Source: Pseudomonas sp. HR96
Lineage (GTDB): Bacteria > Pseudomonadota > Gammaproteobacteria > Pseudomonadales > Pseudomonadaceae
NCBI RefSeq assembly: GCF_034059295.1
Contig: NZ_CP139141.1
Location: 1,533,001 to 1,597,000 of the forward strand
DNA: 64,000 nucleotides
Reading direction: 5' to 3'
A program made the translations under genes and the position numbers. Of this stretch, positions 45,601-54,300 are shown piece after piece (position 1 is the stretch's first letter; each line of letters begins with the position of its first letter). The notes beneath the pieces were generated by a model. That model saw only the letters and a program-made list of their open reading frames with translations, did not search any database and had not been told where the DNA came from.

Positions 45601-48062
45601 AGGACCGGAAGCAAAGGCAGCAGGTCCAGCAAGTACTCGGCCTCGGCCGATATCTGTGTATTGGCCTTGAAGTCTCGAATGGCCTTTATCACCAGTTGCT
45701 CTGTCTGTTCAACCGGAGCCTTGGCGCTGGCCCATTGCTGGCACAGCTGGATGGCGTTGATACCGTAGGCGCGAAGGTACGAGGGCCAGCCCCGCAACCA
45801 TTGGATTTGACTGGTAAGGGTTTTCCAAACCCTTTCGCTGAATGGGCCTTGTGGCGCGTCCTTGGGCAACTCGTCGATTTGCCGCAGGCAGCTGAGCAGC
45901 GTTATCAGGGTCAATGTGGTAGGGGTGGTCACAGCCAACGCCTTGAGCGTGGCCATCTGCGGATCCACAGCTATCCACCATAGACGCTCCCCCAGTGCCT
46001 TGGCCCAATGTCGCGCTGCGGGGCCCCAGGCCGTGGGCCAATCCTGCGCGACCTGATTGCTTGAGGTGTGCCCTGCCTTGTTGTCATCGCGAACAGGTAA
46101 TGCAGACAACACCTGGATCGCTGGAATACCCCATTCCAGCAACGGCGAGGTAACTGGCACGTAGGCACTTATCAGACCTCTGGTGGCCAATGCGGTGGGA
46201 CTCGAAGAGCTCGCCAGATCCTTTCCCGTTGTCCACGCTTTCTTGGCCAGTTTCTGCGGATGAAAGATCAACGGGGCCCACTGCAAAGCACTCTCCAGCT
46301 GCTCTACTCCAGGTAACAAGGCCGTGATGCCGGTATTCGCGCCGGCCATTGCCTTTGCCAGCCATTGGGCCTGCTCCCGAGCATCGGCTTCATGCGGAAA
46401 GTGCGAGATCTTGTTCATCCACTCAAAGGGGGCTAGCAAGATATCGGCCTGCTCGGCAGGAAGCAGCAATCCAAGGAGTGGACGCAAGCTACCCGTACCC
46501 AGCAAGTCGAGGCCCCATCCCAGTTGCTCATCCCAGCTGCCTGTCAGTGGGTAGTCCATGCAGCGGCGCAAGACCCCTTGCAGAGTGGCCAGCCCTTCGA
46601 TCAGCTTGCCGAGTCGAGCATCAGGTTCAGGCAGCGCTTGCTGCAACCAGCCGCTCATCTCGGGATCGCTGAGTAGTCGCATCAGCTCGACCCACTGGTC
46701 ACGCGCCGAGAGGTTTGCGAACCGAGCGATGCCCAACGCCGGTTTGAGGACCGACGTCAATTGCTGCGGCAGCTGCTCGAGCAGACTGTCTGCCATGGGG
46801 CTGGCCAACACCAGTGTCAGCAACTGCGCGGCGTGTGGCCATTCTGGTCCACTCCCTTGCGGTGGTCGGGCAATGGGTTCAGGTGTCATTTTGAGCTGAT
46901 GACTCAATTCGGCCATCTGCTCGAATAAACTTTTGAGCCACTGCACCGACTCGGGCATCAGCTGGCTGACGAGGCCCCCCAGTGGGTCTTCGAGAGACGT
47001 AGCGGGGTCAAGGAATGCAGTCAGGGACGCCTGCCGCGCCTCGCCGATCAACATAATGGTCAATGCTTTACCATCATTGCTGCGCAGCCACTGTAGGCAC
47101 CATTGCAGTTGTACGGCAACGGGCTGCCGAGCAGGGTAGGGAGCCAGGCTGCCTACGCTGAGCAATAGCTGCCCGAGACTGCGACGCCAATCATTGTCCG
47201 GTAAATCGCTGGCTATTTGTTCGCGCACCCTGATTGTCAGGTTGACCAGTGGCACGCTGTTGGCAACTACGCTCAAGAATAATGCGCCGTGCTCGACGAG
47301 ACTAAGCTCTTTGCCCGCAGCTAAATCTAGGTATTCAACTACAGCGCTGCCCAGTGAGCTCATCAGGCGTAACGCCCATTGCAGTCGCAGAGGCAGATAG
47401 GCCAAGGCATTTTCATTGCCGCCTATCCGTAGAGTCATACGCAAGGCCGACCAGCCTCGAGATTCGAAGGTGGCCCCATGGGCATCCTCGAGCAAGCTGT
47501 CGAGCACATCCATGGCATGCGCCAGTCCCGGGACGTAATGGTCGGGCAGCAGCAGGCCTACAGCGTCTGACTCAAGCAGGATCTTCAGCTGGGCGAGACT
47601 GTTCTGCGCCTGGATCAAAGTCAATGTACCGGTGCGAAGCCCAGTACCTGCGCCGACTAGCGTGTCGGCGCAGCTCAACAGCGCTTTGATCAATGCCAGG
47701 GTGTTGCCATCTTCACCGGGGCGCTCAGGTAGCTGATCGATGCCGCGTCGCAGCACGTTCAGCTTCTCGTCGAAGGTGCCCTGATGATCATTCGCTACCC
47801 GGTACAGCGTGGGAAACGCCGCGATAACGTCGCCGGCGCCGCTGCCTCCCAATTTGTTGGCAACCGCACCGAGCAGGCTGAACAGGGTTTTGCAGAGCGT
47901 GTCCTTGACGATACTGAGGACGACGGCGCGTGCCTTGTCTGTACCCGCCGTTGGCGGCAACTGAGGTGCTGCGGTGTTGCCAGCGGGCGCCTGTGCAGGG
48001 CTACGGTCAGGCGTGCGTTGGTCAGCCAGGTCGGTTTCCCGAATTTTATACTGGCCTCCCAT
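39681..48062 (-). CDS. Giant toxin-like protein with C-terminal aspzincin-type metallopeptidase motif
   Basis: 2793-residue single-frame protein. Residues 1-1000 are helical, Leu/Ala-rich, without a signal peptide. Two hydrophobic stretches lie near 1000-1090, and another around 2029-2075 looks like a membrane-insertion segment. Residues 1150-1750 contain repeated modules. Near the C-terminus, HEYTH (H2472-H2476) is followed by NADSYAHY (N2523-Y2530), the arrangement of M35/aspzincin metallopeptidases (HExxH, then an Asp ligand and NADSY). The middle resembles the large dermonecrotic-toxin-like (DUF6543-type) proteins of Pseudomonas; that link is tentative. It probably enters or lyses a target cell and delivers a protease. 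No secretion, chaperone or immunity gene is adjacent. It stands alone, convergent with fadD1. Confidence 0.75.
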   Translation of the reverse strand: MGGQYKIRETDLADQRTPDRSPAQAPAGNTAAPQLPPTAGTDKARAVVLSIVKDTLCKTLFSLLGAVANKLGGSGAGDVIAAFPTLYRVANDHQGTFDEKLNVLRRGIDQLPERPGEDGNTLALIKALLSCADTLVGAGTGLRTGTLTLIQAQNSLAQLKILLESDAVGLLLPDHYVPGLAHAMDVLDSLLEDAHGATFESRGWSALRMTLRIGGNENALAYLPLRLQWALRLMSSLGSAVVEYLDLAAGKELSLVEHGALFLSVVANSVPLVNLTIRVREQIASDLPDNDWRRSLGQLLLSVGSLAPYPARQPVAVQLQWCLQWLRSNDGKALTIMLIGEARQASLTAFLDPATSLEDPLGGLVSQLMPESVQWLKSLFEQMAELSHQLKMTPEPIARPPQGSGPEWPHAAQLLTLVLASPMADSLLEQLPQQLTSVLKPALGIARFANLSARDQWVELMRLLSDPEMSGWLQQALPEPDARLGKLIEGLATLQGVLRRCMDYPLTGSWDEQLGWGLDLLGTGSLRPLLGLLLPAEQADILLAPFEWMNKISHFPHEADAREQAQWLAKAMAGANTGITALLPGVEQLESALQWAPLIFHPQKLAKKAWTTGKDLASSSSPTALATRGLISAYVPVTSPLLEWGIPAIQVLSALPVRDDNKAGHTSSNQVAQDWPTAWGPAARHWAKALGERLWWIAVDPQMATLKALAVTTPTTLTLITLLSCLRQIDELPKDAPQGPFSERVWKTLTSQIQWLRGWPSYLRAYGINAIQLCQQWASAKAPVEQTEQLVIKAIRDFKANTQISAEAEYLLDLLPLLPVLFGAIQADLRLPPDLHVPIRLSRAIEYLAQSPSPVLADFASKLQAKLIDSVVDLMLLPAGGRTPTAWRGLGAQAASTDAPATLPAVFSGTTNKLQVSATAPWQPPRLESAWGLAAGASLGAVAMMGSTIWTIAAVRGVHAKSLPPYQPVDPEEPATETTPAMPPSSRATAWFKMLGGMAAMLFSGAGILKAYEIGSARNQERKLFEPRPDFPDTSTFEEIYRTLLARYGDAVFDDSALMDTALDEVLGDPSVVAFSDADPATDDDGLGELAPHAQAQTDDLLTRLRTELNNQRIKIEEDVRERRRQSPRALEHVQEDADEWIAETCARFMPPMVKAPLDGDTRVTMQFSWTNAEGGLTTSRFTLTERLRVAVSANADKLSPAPADARDLSMSLERPAGLPDNLFAALVERMPPDYRAMRLTAAAGWHAHPHADAWIAEQVRPFPAARQLTGDTRTLVSYDRPGTDYYVPLRETVSPDFIAAHESTGRSAIIAYAGYPEALSALFRQGMGHDYTGFSYPHPWSVPRALLRERLVRELAIPDSEAAWVNPDDDRIHITFTPRTGAGAREAVDLSLEAFLKQREALLEDPLYNVKIRFPPDYSALMRYRLISIKQQPPRATARLVEVFIAEVNALHSAHLRAQGLTLGPETNVQVQYTEQLTPQTPPTPVNQQLPLRDVVDPGFKALFSNIWYPRRSDPQIAFLSGFPSRELTEIRDLLAAGLPPDYAPWGSWTRDRLLLQITRRSGITSPLRRWNGLIVKVYNSVGGRGVGELSSTHSLSLHDYLMRQKMPTLRSTQYRVVTWPEHFNSGTADEVFGVQKALEDATFLETYQQAERRAGRYWVDSATPRPLPVYEVPKLASSVSGNAAGGVWVPDVYETRSQYDELFKRARQRLEYFETPILQPERLVVTEAQRRLDQWKRAHPSAAAVSALDDIVVTESVRSADGLLVPTTAVRTPRTFKRWQLLAGHHKREEALSPKSRYAVEVPRDMENMIDWIEAHQKDDIEQSMRSAANTFTQSAKSVEDWQEFIAGQLLAGVLERHETSRTDCRVTSAIDLFLQNKLKAQRVTFNKWPLSGMFYLPVSGSAEGLLFSTDSATSYFIPSQSYYSMGEAKPVLNTSPSFKAWITAHLSVYHRYSLVDSQFDYGRKPGSDRPYFGSASPYAFEGSYTLAQLPAALHKDKTARMDLDIDALVYTRSERQKRLLLDVVRLISTAAALSALAASPGIAVMIGFLASAVDTAAAFAQIGEALSPDEEDAARRSAIIAAFTLGISAAPGVPQVIGKARDITGELATRWISGYQRLRPRLVKFARRPNPALRTAQDISKGVPINAGVARGTIRVGERFFIKDGEYVFEIQPHGSTLRLLDETGRPTEFTVEPDPQSPGEFMQGKPFDSAQHSADLDPAYKVTVDLGETRPGDAGKYAGVYSLPDPQVMNRQLHYCSDGQYTYSIRWDADNQTWRMRRGNGQIWNDDPVRYDTKTGKWQRHLDAGGEGGQRLTPIMANGSAELTLKSYQRGVGLAQKAKKAALQMLDQATKVLESSSNLPRRLGRYFFGWDEAFREGNSVTGNMQNIRNYVKHLRRRLNALDVKKNIQYHPGEFPNSSVVASSHVGIYRTAASRTSVFMELALEKLEDDISRFGESAANLRFARTLVHEYTHLEPPVDFFQNTHQVIDLAYVPRLSDGDYELTEIVMLGLYKGQSAMANADSYAHYISLLQSIHRSPASVEHMLEKMDNWYAELGELQPTTHKIAQRAAQLAPVANESRAAKLDRAQELLTADAKDYIRAHRHRLAPGSELDVGQRTLRSSVDVARDPNIRTRVFTQRPQPDGGGTEVVTTAWQAELRVEEAAVNLSPAQSSRLARETTADNFRAYLNGGGHAVADYGTLRRIPPGWRIVFLNERQQMIHAMLSHGEGKFAGWGNAIIDIGHFPRWSVLDLGNAQGPLEMAGDGLFVIKKSQATVSIRMEQHVPLLPSS

Positions 48063-48242
48063 GCATTTGCCCCGCGCCGAGTTCAGGCTGCAAACAGACG
48101 ACGGTACAGGCTGTCGCCCAAAACCATAGCAAGCCTAAATTCAGAGAGCGGCCGACGTCTATGAATTGAATTTTGCGTGCGTACAACGCTTGGAAAGATA
48201 CGATCGTTGGCTGGCGCTGAGCCTTCGCCGATTGTTGCTCCC

Positions 48243-48255
48243 GCCCGCAGCGGGC
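48243..48255 (-). terminator. Short GC hairpin after puuB
   Basis: GCCCGC-A-GCGGGC palindrome immediately after the oxidoreductase stop, without a U-tract. Weak terminator candidate. Confidence 0.3.
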
Positions 48256-48257
48256 TC

Positions 48258-49541
48258 TTAGCGCAGCCGCTCCAACATCCCGTAATACCACATCCCGACC
48301 GCCAGCAATGGGTTGCCCAGCACATCGCCCATCGGCACTTTTACCTGTTTGCACGCGGCAAAGGTGTCGTAGCGGCCCAGCGTCCCGGTCATGGCCTCGG
48401 CCATGATCTCGCCCATGATGTGGCTGGTGGCGATGCCGTGTCCGGAGTAGCCCTGGCAGTACCAGACGTTGTTCGACAGCTTGCCCAGTTGCGGGATGCG
48501 GTTGATCACGATGCCCATGGCGCAGCTCCACTGAAAGTCGATGGGCACGCCTTTGAGCCTGGGGAAGGTGCGTTCGATGCAGGGCCGCAGTTCGCCGGCG
48601 ATGTCCCTGGAGTCCTTGCCTGAATAGTTGGCGCCGCCGCCGAACAGCAGGCGGCCGTCGGCGGTCATGCGGTAGTAGTCGAGCACGAAGCGGCAGTCAT
48701 AGACCGCCAGGTCCTGGGGGTTGAGCTCGGCGGCCAGTTCGCCCAGAGGCGCGGTGGTGACGATGCCGCCCATGGCCGGGAAGATCTTGCCCTTGAGCTG
48801 CCGGGGTTCGAGCTTGTGGTACACGTCGCCGGCGAGCAGCACCTGCCGCGCGTCGATCCGGCCCTGGGCGGTGACCACTGCCGGGCGCTCGCCATGAACG
48901 ATGTTCAGCACCTCGCAATTCTCGAAGATCAGCGCGCCCAGGCTTTGCGCGGCGCGGGCTTCACCCAGGCACAGGTTGAGCGGGTGCAGGTGCAGGTTGC
49001 GGGTGTTTTTCAGCGCCCCGCAGTACAGCGGGCTGTCGAGGTGCTCGCGCACGCCGGCGGCGTCCAGCAGGCTGACCTCGGCGCCCATGCCGCGGCGCTG
49101 GGCTTCGTCGAACGAGGCGCGCAGCTCGTGCAGGTGCGCAGGCTTCATGGCCGCGTGCAGATGGCCGTGTTTGAGGTCGCACGCGATGGCGTAGCGGGCC
49201 ACGCGCTGCTGGATGATCGCGTGGCCGCGCCAGCGCAGGTGCCAGATGAAGTCGTCGACCTCGTCGCCGAGCCTGGCGCGCATCTGCTGGCGCATCGCGG
49301 CATCGCCCGACAGGCTGCCGGTGACCTGGCCGCCGTTGCGCCCGCTGGCGCCCCAGCCGATCCTGTTGGCCTCGACGATGGCCACCTTGAGCCCGCGCTC
49401 GGCCAGCTCCACGGCGCTGGCGACGCCGGTGAAGCCGCCGCCGATGATGACCACGTCCACCGAATGCTGGCCGGTGAGGGTGGGGTAGTCGCTGTCGCCA
49501 TTGACGGTGGCGGTGTAATACGAATTGCTGCGAATAGCCAT
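48258..49541 (-). CDS. puuB: FAD-dependent oxidoreductase, gamma-glutamylputrescine oxidase-like
   Basis: 427-residue DadA/PuuB-type amine oxidase. FAD-binding GGGFTGVASAVELA near residue 35, the covalent-type GWGASGRNGGQVTG segment and the C-terminal NVWYCQGYSGHGIA that closes the flavin site. It would oxidise gamma-glutamylputrescine to the aldehyde in the putrescine route to GABA. The ATG at 49541 (GGAAG 6 nt upstream) is preferred over an in-frame start at 49580 and gives the usual PuuB length. It lies 35 bp after a PuuA-like synthetase, supporting the assignment. DadA-like use of another amine is possible. Confidence 0.85.
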   Translation of the reverse strand: MAIRSNSYYTATVNGDSDYPTLTGQHSVDVVIIGGGFTGVASAVELAERGLKVAIVEANRIGWGASGRNGGQVTGSLSGDAAMRQQMRARLGDEVDDFIWHLRWRGHAIIQQRVARYAIACDLKHGHLHAAMKPAHLHELRASFDEAQRRGMGAEVSLLDAAGVREHLDSPLYCGALKNTRNLHLHPLNLCLGEARAAQSLGALIFENCEVLNIVHGERPAVVTAQGRIDARQVLLAGDVYHKLEPRQLKGKIFPAMGGIVTTAPLGELAAELNPQDLAVYDCRFVLDYYRMTADGRLLFGGGANYSGKDSRDIAGELRPCIERTFPRLKGVPIDFQWSCAMGIVINRIPQLGKLSNNVWYCQGYSGHGIATSHIMGEIMAEAMTGTLGRYDTFAACKQVKVPMGDVLGNPLLAVGMWYYGMLERLR

Positions 49542-49576
49542 GAGCGCTTCCAGTGCGAATTCAGGGAGGAGAAGGG

Positions 49577-50944
49577 TCAAGCCTGGGTCAGATACCAGCG
49601 CCAGTCCTGTTCGCCCACTTCGGCCATGAACTGCCGATATTCGGCGCGCTTGATCGCCAGGTAGACGTCGAGAAAACCGCTGCCCAGTGCTTCCCGAGCC
49701 CAGCTGGAGCGCTGCAGGGCCTGCAGCGAGGTCAGCCAGTCGGTGGGCAGTAGCGTGGTGGCCTGGGCATAGCCATTGCCCTCGACCGGCTCGCCAGGAT
49801 CCAGCCGGCCCCGGATGCCCGTGTGGATGGCCGCCAGCATCGCCGCCGCGGCCAGGTAGGGGTTGGCGTCGGCGCCGCAGATGCGATGCTCGATGTGCCG
49901 GCTCGCGGCCGGGCCGCCCGGCACGCGCAAACTGACAGTGCGGTTGTCGATGCCCCAGGTCGGCGCCAGCGGCGCGTAGCTGTTGGCCTGGAAGCGCCGA
50001 TAGGAGTTGGCATTGGGACAGAACAGCAAGAGGCTGGCCAGCAGGTACTCGAGCATGCCGCCCACAGAGTGGCGTAGCAGCGCGGTGCCGGCCTTGTCCT
50101 CACTGGCATACAGGTTGGCGCCGGTGGCGTCGGCCAGGCTCACGTGCATGTGCATGCCGGTGCCCGCCAGGTGGTCGAACGGCTTGGCCATGAAGCAGGC
50201 CTGCATGCCATGGCGGTGCGCCACGCCCTTGACGATGCGCTTGTAGCGAACGGCCTGATCCATGGCCAGCAGGGCGTCGCCGTGCTCCAGGGTGATTTCG
50301 ACCTGGCCTGGCGCGTACTCGGAGATGGCCGTGCGCGCCGGAATGCCTTGCAGTTTGCAGGCGGCGTAGAGGTCGGCGAGAAACGGCTCGATCTGCTCCA
50401 GCTCGCGCAGGCCGTAGACCTGGGTGCTGCGCGGCCGCGCGCCGTCCTGGTCCAACGCAGGCTGCGGTCGGCCCTGGGCATCACGCTGTTGATCGAGCAG
50501 ATAGAATTCCAGTTCGCAGGCCATCACCGGGTGGTAGCCGTCGCCCCTGAGCCGTTCGATGACGGTGACCAGCACGTGGCGCGGATCGGCGACGGTGGCG
50601 GGCAAACCTTCGCTGGGGTGCATGCTGACCTGCACCGCCGCCGTGGGGATCTGCCGCCAGGGCATGGGCACCAGGCTGCCCGCCAGCGGGTAGGCACGGC
50701 AGTCGATGTCGCCGACCTCCCAGACCAGCCCGGAATCTTCGACGTCGTCGCCATTGAGGGTCAGGCCGAGCAGGGTACTGGGCAAGGGGCGGCCGCTTGC
50801 ATACACGGCCAGCAGTTCGTCGCGGTGCAGCAGCTTGCCGCGCGGTACGCCGTTGGCGTCGAGGATGAACAGCTCGAACAGTTCGATCTGCGGGTGCTGC
50901 TCAAGAAAATCCAGCGCGTGCTGGACCGGGGCAAAAGTCGTCAT
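49577..50944 (-). CDS. puuA: Glutamine synthetase family protein, gamma-glutamylpolyamine synthetase-like
   Basis: 455-residue glutamine synthetase-fold ligase that most likely joins glutamate to putrescine (PuuA/SpuI type), ATP-dependent. Fold signatures: ACELEFYLLD (metal-binding glutamates), EYAPGQVEITLEHGD, the GTGMHMHVSL loop and NRTVSLRVPG with ASRHIEHRICGADANPYL. The start is set at 50944, with GAGAG just upstream; a start ten codons earlier is possible. First gene of the two-gene unit with puuB. Pseudomonas has several SpuI/PuuA paralogues with different polyamine preference, so the exact amine is uncertain. Confidence 0.85.
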   Translation of the reverse strand: MTTFAPVQHALDFLEQHPQIELFELFILDANGVPRGKLLHRDELLAVYASGRPLPSTLLGLTLNGDDVEDSGLVWEVGDIDCRAYPLAGSLVPMPWRQIPTAAVQVSMHPSEGLPATVADPRHVLVTVIERLRGDGYHPVMACELEFYLLDQQRDAQGRPQPALDQDGARPRSTQVYGLRELEQIEPFLADLYAACKLQGIPARTAISEYAPGQVEITLEHGDALLAMDQAVRYKRIVKGVAHRHGMQACFMAKPFDHLAGTGMHMHVSLADATGANLYASEDKAGTALLRHSVGGMLEYLLASLLLFCPNANSYRRFQANSYAPLAPTWGIDNRTVSLRVPGGPAASRHIEHRICGADANPYLAAAAMLAAIHTGIRGRLDPGEPVEGNGYAQATTLLPTDWLTSLQALQRSSWAREALGSGFLDVYLAIKRAEYRQFMAEVGEQDWRWYLTQA

Positions 50945-51318
50945 GTGGCTCTCGCTTGCGCACTTCAGGCGCACAGGGATTCAGGCCCGGCGGCCATAGG
51001 CGCGCCGGGTCAGGCAGGCATCAGGCAGCGAGAGCGGTGTCCGGCGGGCGGGCGTGACGGCAATGAAACAGCGCCCAGAACGCGAGAATCGCCTTCGGTG
51101 ACGAAGGGCAGGGGACTGGGCGAGGGCGCAGCGCGGGGGAAATCATGGTTGCAGAGGGTTACATGGGGCTTCATGGGGGTTAAATGCTGTTTGGCGGATG
51201 TTCAGGTGTGAAGGCGCTAAACATTGGCCCGCCGCCTGGGCCGCGCGGTGGTCCTGACGAGACTGCTGCAAATCTGCGACAATCCCCGACTATTTTTCGC
51301 GCGACCTCTACGTACCTG
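50945..51318. other. Divergent intergenic region puuA / hrpA
   Basis: 374 bp. No gene, clear promoter hexamers or strong repeat could be picked out; it must hold both divergent promoters. Confidence 0.4.
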
Positions 51319-54300
51319 ATGACCGACCAGACCGCTTCCATCGATCAGCTGCTGAAAAACCTCGACCAGGCCATGACCGCCGACCGCCATCGCCTGCGGC
51401 GCCAGCTGCATGAGCTGCGCAAGAAGCCCGACGAGGCCAGGCTGGCGCAGTGGGTGGCCAAGGTCGAGGCGTCGTTCGCCAAGGTCGTCGCCCGCCGCGC
51501 CAGTGTGCCGGTGGTGCGCTATGACGACAGCCTGCCGATCGCCGCCAAGCGCGACGAGATCAAGAAGGTGTTGGCCGAGCATCAGGTGCTGATCATCGCA
51601 GGCGAAACCGGCTCGGGCAAAACCACCCAGCTGCCGAAGATCTGCCTGGAGCTGGGGCGTGGCCAGCATGGCCAGATCGCCCACACCCAGCCGCGCCGGA
51701 TTGCCGCACGCAGCGTCGCCAGCCGCGTCGCCGAAGAGCTGGGCACGCCGCTGGGCGGGCTGGTCGGCTACCAGGTGCGCTTCGAGGACCAGAGCGATGC
51801 CAACACCCTGATCAAGCTGATGACCGACGGCATCCTGCTGGCCGAGACCCAGCACGACCGGTTTCTGGAACGCTACGACACCATCATCGTCGACGAGGCC
51901 CACGAGCGCAGCCTGAACATCGACTTTCTGCTGGGCTACCTCAAGACCTTGCTGCCGCGCCGTCCCGACCTCAAGGTCATCATCACCTCGGCGACCATCG
52001 ACCTGCAGCGCTTCTCCGAGCACTTCGACAAGGCGCCGATCATCGAGGTGTCGGGGCGCACCTTCCCGGTCGATACCTGGTACCGGCCGCTGACCAGCGA
52101 GCAGGATGAAGAAGGCAATCAGGTCGAGGAAGACCTCAGCGTCGACCAGGCGATTCTTGCCGCGCTGGACGAGATCGCCAGCCACGAACGCAGCGAGCGG
52201 CGCAACCCTGGCGATGTGCTGGTGTTTCTTCCCGGCGAACGGGAAATCCGCGACGCCGCCGAAATGCTGCGCAAGGCGCAGCTGCGCCACACCGAGATCC
52301 TGCCGCTGTACGCGCGGCTGTCGCCCGCCGAGCAGCAGCGCATTTTCCAGAGCCACCCGGGGCGCCGGGTGGTACTGGCGACCAACGTCGCGGAAACCTC
52401 GCTCACCGTGCCCGGCATTCGCTACGTGATCGACAGCGGCACCGCGCGCATCAGCCGCTACAGCTATCGCGCCAAGGTCCAGCGCCTGCCCATCGAGGCG
52501 GTGTCCCAGGCCAGCGCCAACCAGCGCAAGGGCCGCTGCGGGCGGGTCGAGCCGGGCATCTGCATCCGCCTGTACAGTGAAGAGGATTTCAACGCGCGGC
52601 CGGCCTTCACCGACCCCGAGATCCTGCGCACCAACCTGGCGGCGGTGATCCTGCAGATGCTGCACCTGCGCCTGGGCGAGATCGACCAGTTCCCCTTCAT
52701 CGAGCCACCCGACGGCAAGGCCATCAGCGACGGTTTCAACCTGTTGCAGGAGCTCTCGGCGGTCAATCGCGAAAACCAGCTGACACCCCTCGGCCGTCAG
52801 CTCGCGCGCCTGCCGATCGACCCGCGGCTGGGGCGCATGCTGCTCGAAGGCACCCACCAGGGCAGTCTCCAGGAACTGCTGATCATCGCCAGTGCCCTGT
52901 CGGTGCAGGACCCCCGCGAACGGCCGCCGGAGCGCCAGCAGGCGGCCGATCAAGCCCACGCGCAGTGGAAGGACGCCGATTCCGACTTCGCCGCCCTGGT
53001 CAACCTGTGGCGTGGTTTCGAAGAACAGCGCCAGGCGCTGGGCTCGAGCCCGCTGCGCAACTGGTGTCGCAAGAATTTCCTCAACTACCTGCGCCTGCGC
53101 GAATGGCGCGATGCCCATCGCCAGCTCAGCCTGATCTGCCGCGACCTGCAGCTGAGCGTCAACAAGGATCCGGCTGACTATCCCAAGCTGCACAAGGCGG
53201 TGCTCGCCGGCCTGCTCAGCCAGATCGGCCAGAAGACCGAGGAGGGCGACTACCTGGGCGCCCGCCAACGGCGTTTCTGGGTGCACCCCTCGTCAGGGCT
53301 GGGCCGCAAGCGGCCGCAGTGGATCATGGCCGCCGAGCTGGTGGAAACCACCAAGCTCTACGCGCGCATGGTGGCCAAGATCGAGCCTGACTGGATCGAG
53401 CCACTGGCCGGGCACCTGGTCAAGAAGAATCATTTCGAGCCGCACTGGGAGAAAAAGCGTGGCCAGGTGGTGGCTTTCGAGCAGATCACCCTCTATGGGC
53501 TGATCGTGGTCGGCCGTCGGCCCGTGCATTTCGGCCCGATCGACCCGGCTGCCTCGCGCGAGCTGTTCATTCGCGAAGGCCTGGTGCGCGGTGAAATCCA
53601 GTCGCGGGCCAAGTGCCTGAGCGCCAACCGCGAGCTGCTCGAACAGCTCGACGAACTGGAGGCCAAGGCCCGGCGCCGCGACATCCTCGCCGACGAAGAG
53701 ACGCTGTACGGCTTCTACGACGCCCGCCTGCCGGCAGAGATTCACCAGACCGCCACCTTCGACAGCTGGTACAAGGTCAACAGCCAGAAAGACCCGCAGC
53801 TGTTGATCATGCGCGAAGAAGACGTGCTGGCCCGCGAGGCCAGCGAGGTGACGGCGGCGCAGTACCCCGACGTGCTGCGCCTGGGTGACCTGACCCTGGC
53901 CCTGAGCTACCACTTCGAGCCCAACCACCCCCGTGACGGGGTGACCCTGCGTGTGCCGGCGCCGCTGCTGCCGTCGCTGCCCGGCGAGCGCCTGGAGTGG
54001 CTGGTGCCGGGCCTGCTGGAAGCCAAAAGCATTGCCCTGGTGCGCAACCTGCCCAAGGCCCTGCGCAAGAACTTCGTGCCGGTGCCGGACTTCGTGCGTG
54101 CGGCGCTGGCGCGTATTCCCTTCGCCGAGGGCTCGTTGCCCCAGGCGCTGGGCCGCGAGCTGTTGCGCATGACCGGCGCGCGGGTCAGCGACGAGGCCTG
54201 GGCCGAAGCGGCGCAACAGGTCGACAGCCACTTGCGGATGAACCTGGAAGTGCTCGACGGCCAGGGCAAATTCCTTGGCGAGGGCCGCGACCTGGCCGAA

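Noticed and set aside
39681..48062. Plus-strand frames inside the giant gene as a hidden immunity or secretion gene
   Set aside because: All are short, Arg/Ser/Pro-rich antisense translations without start signals.
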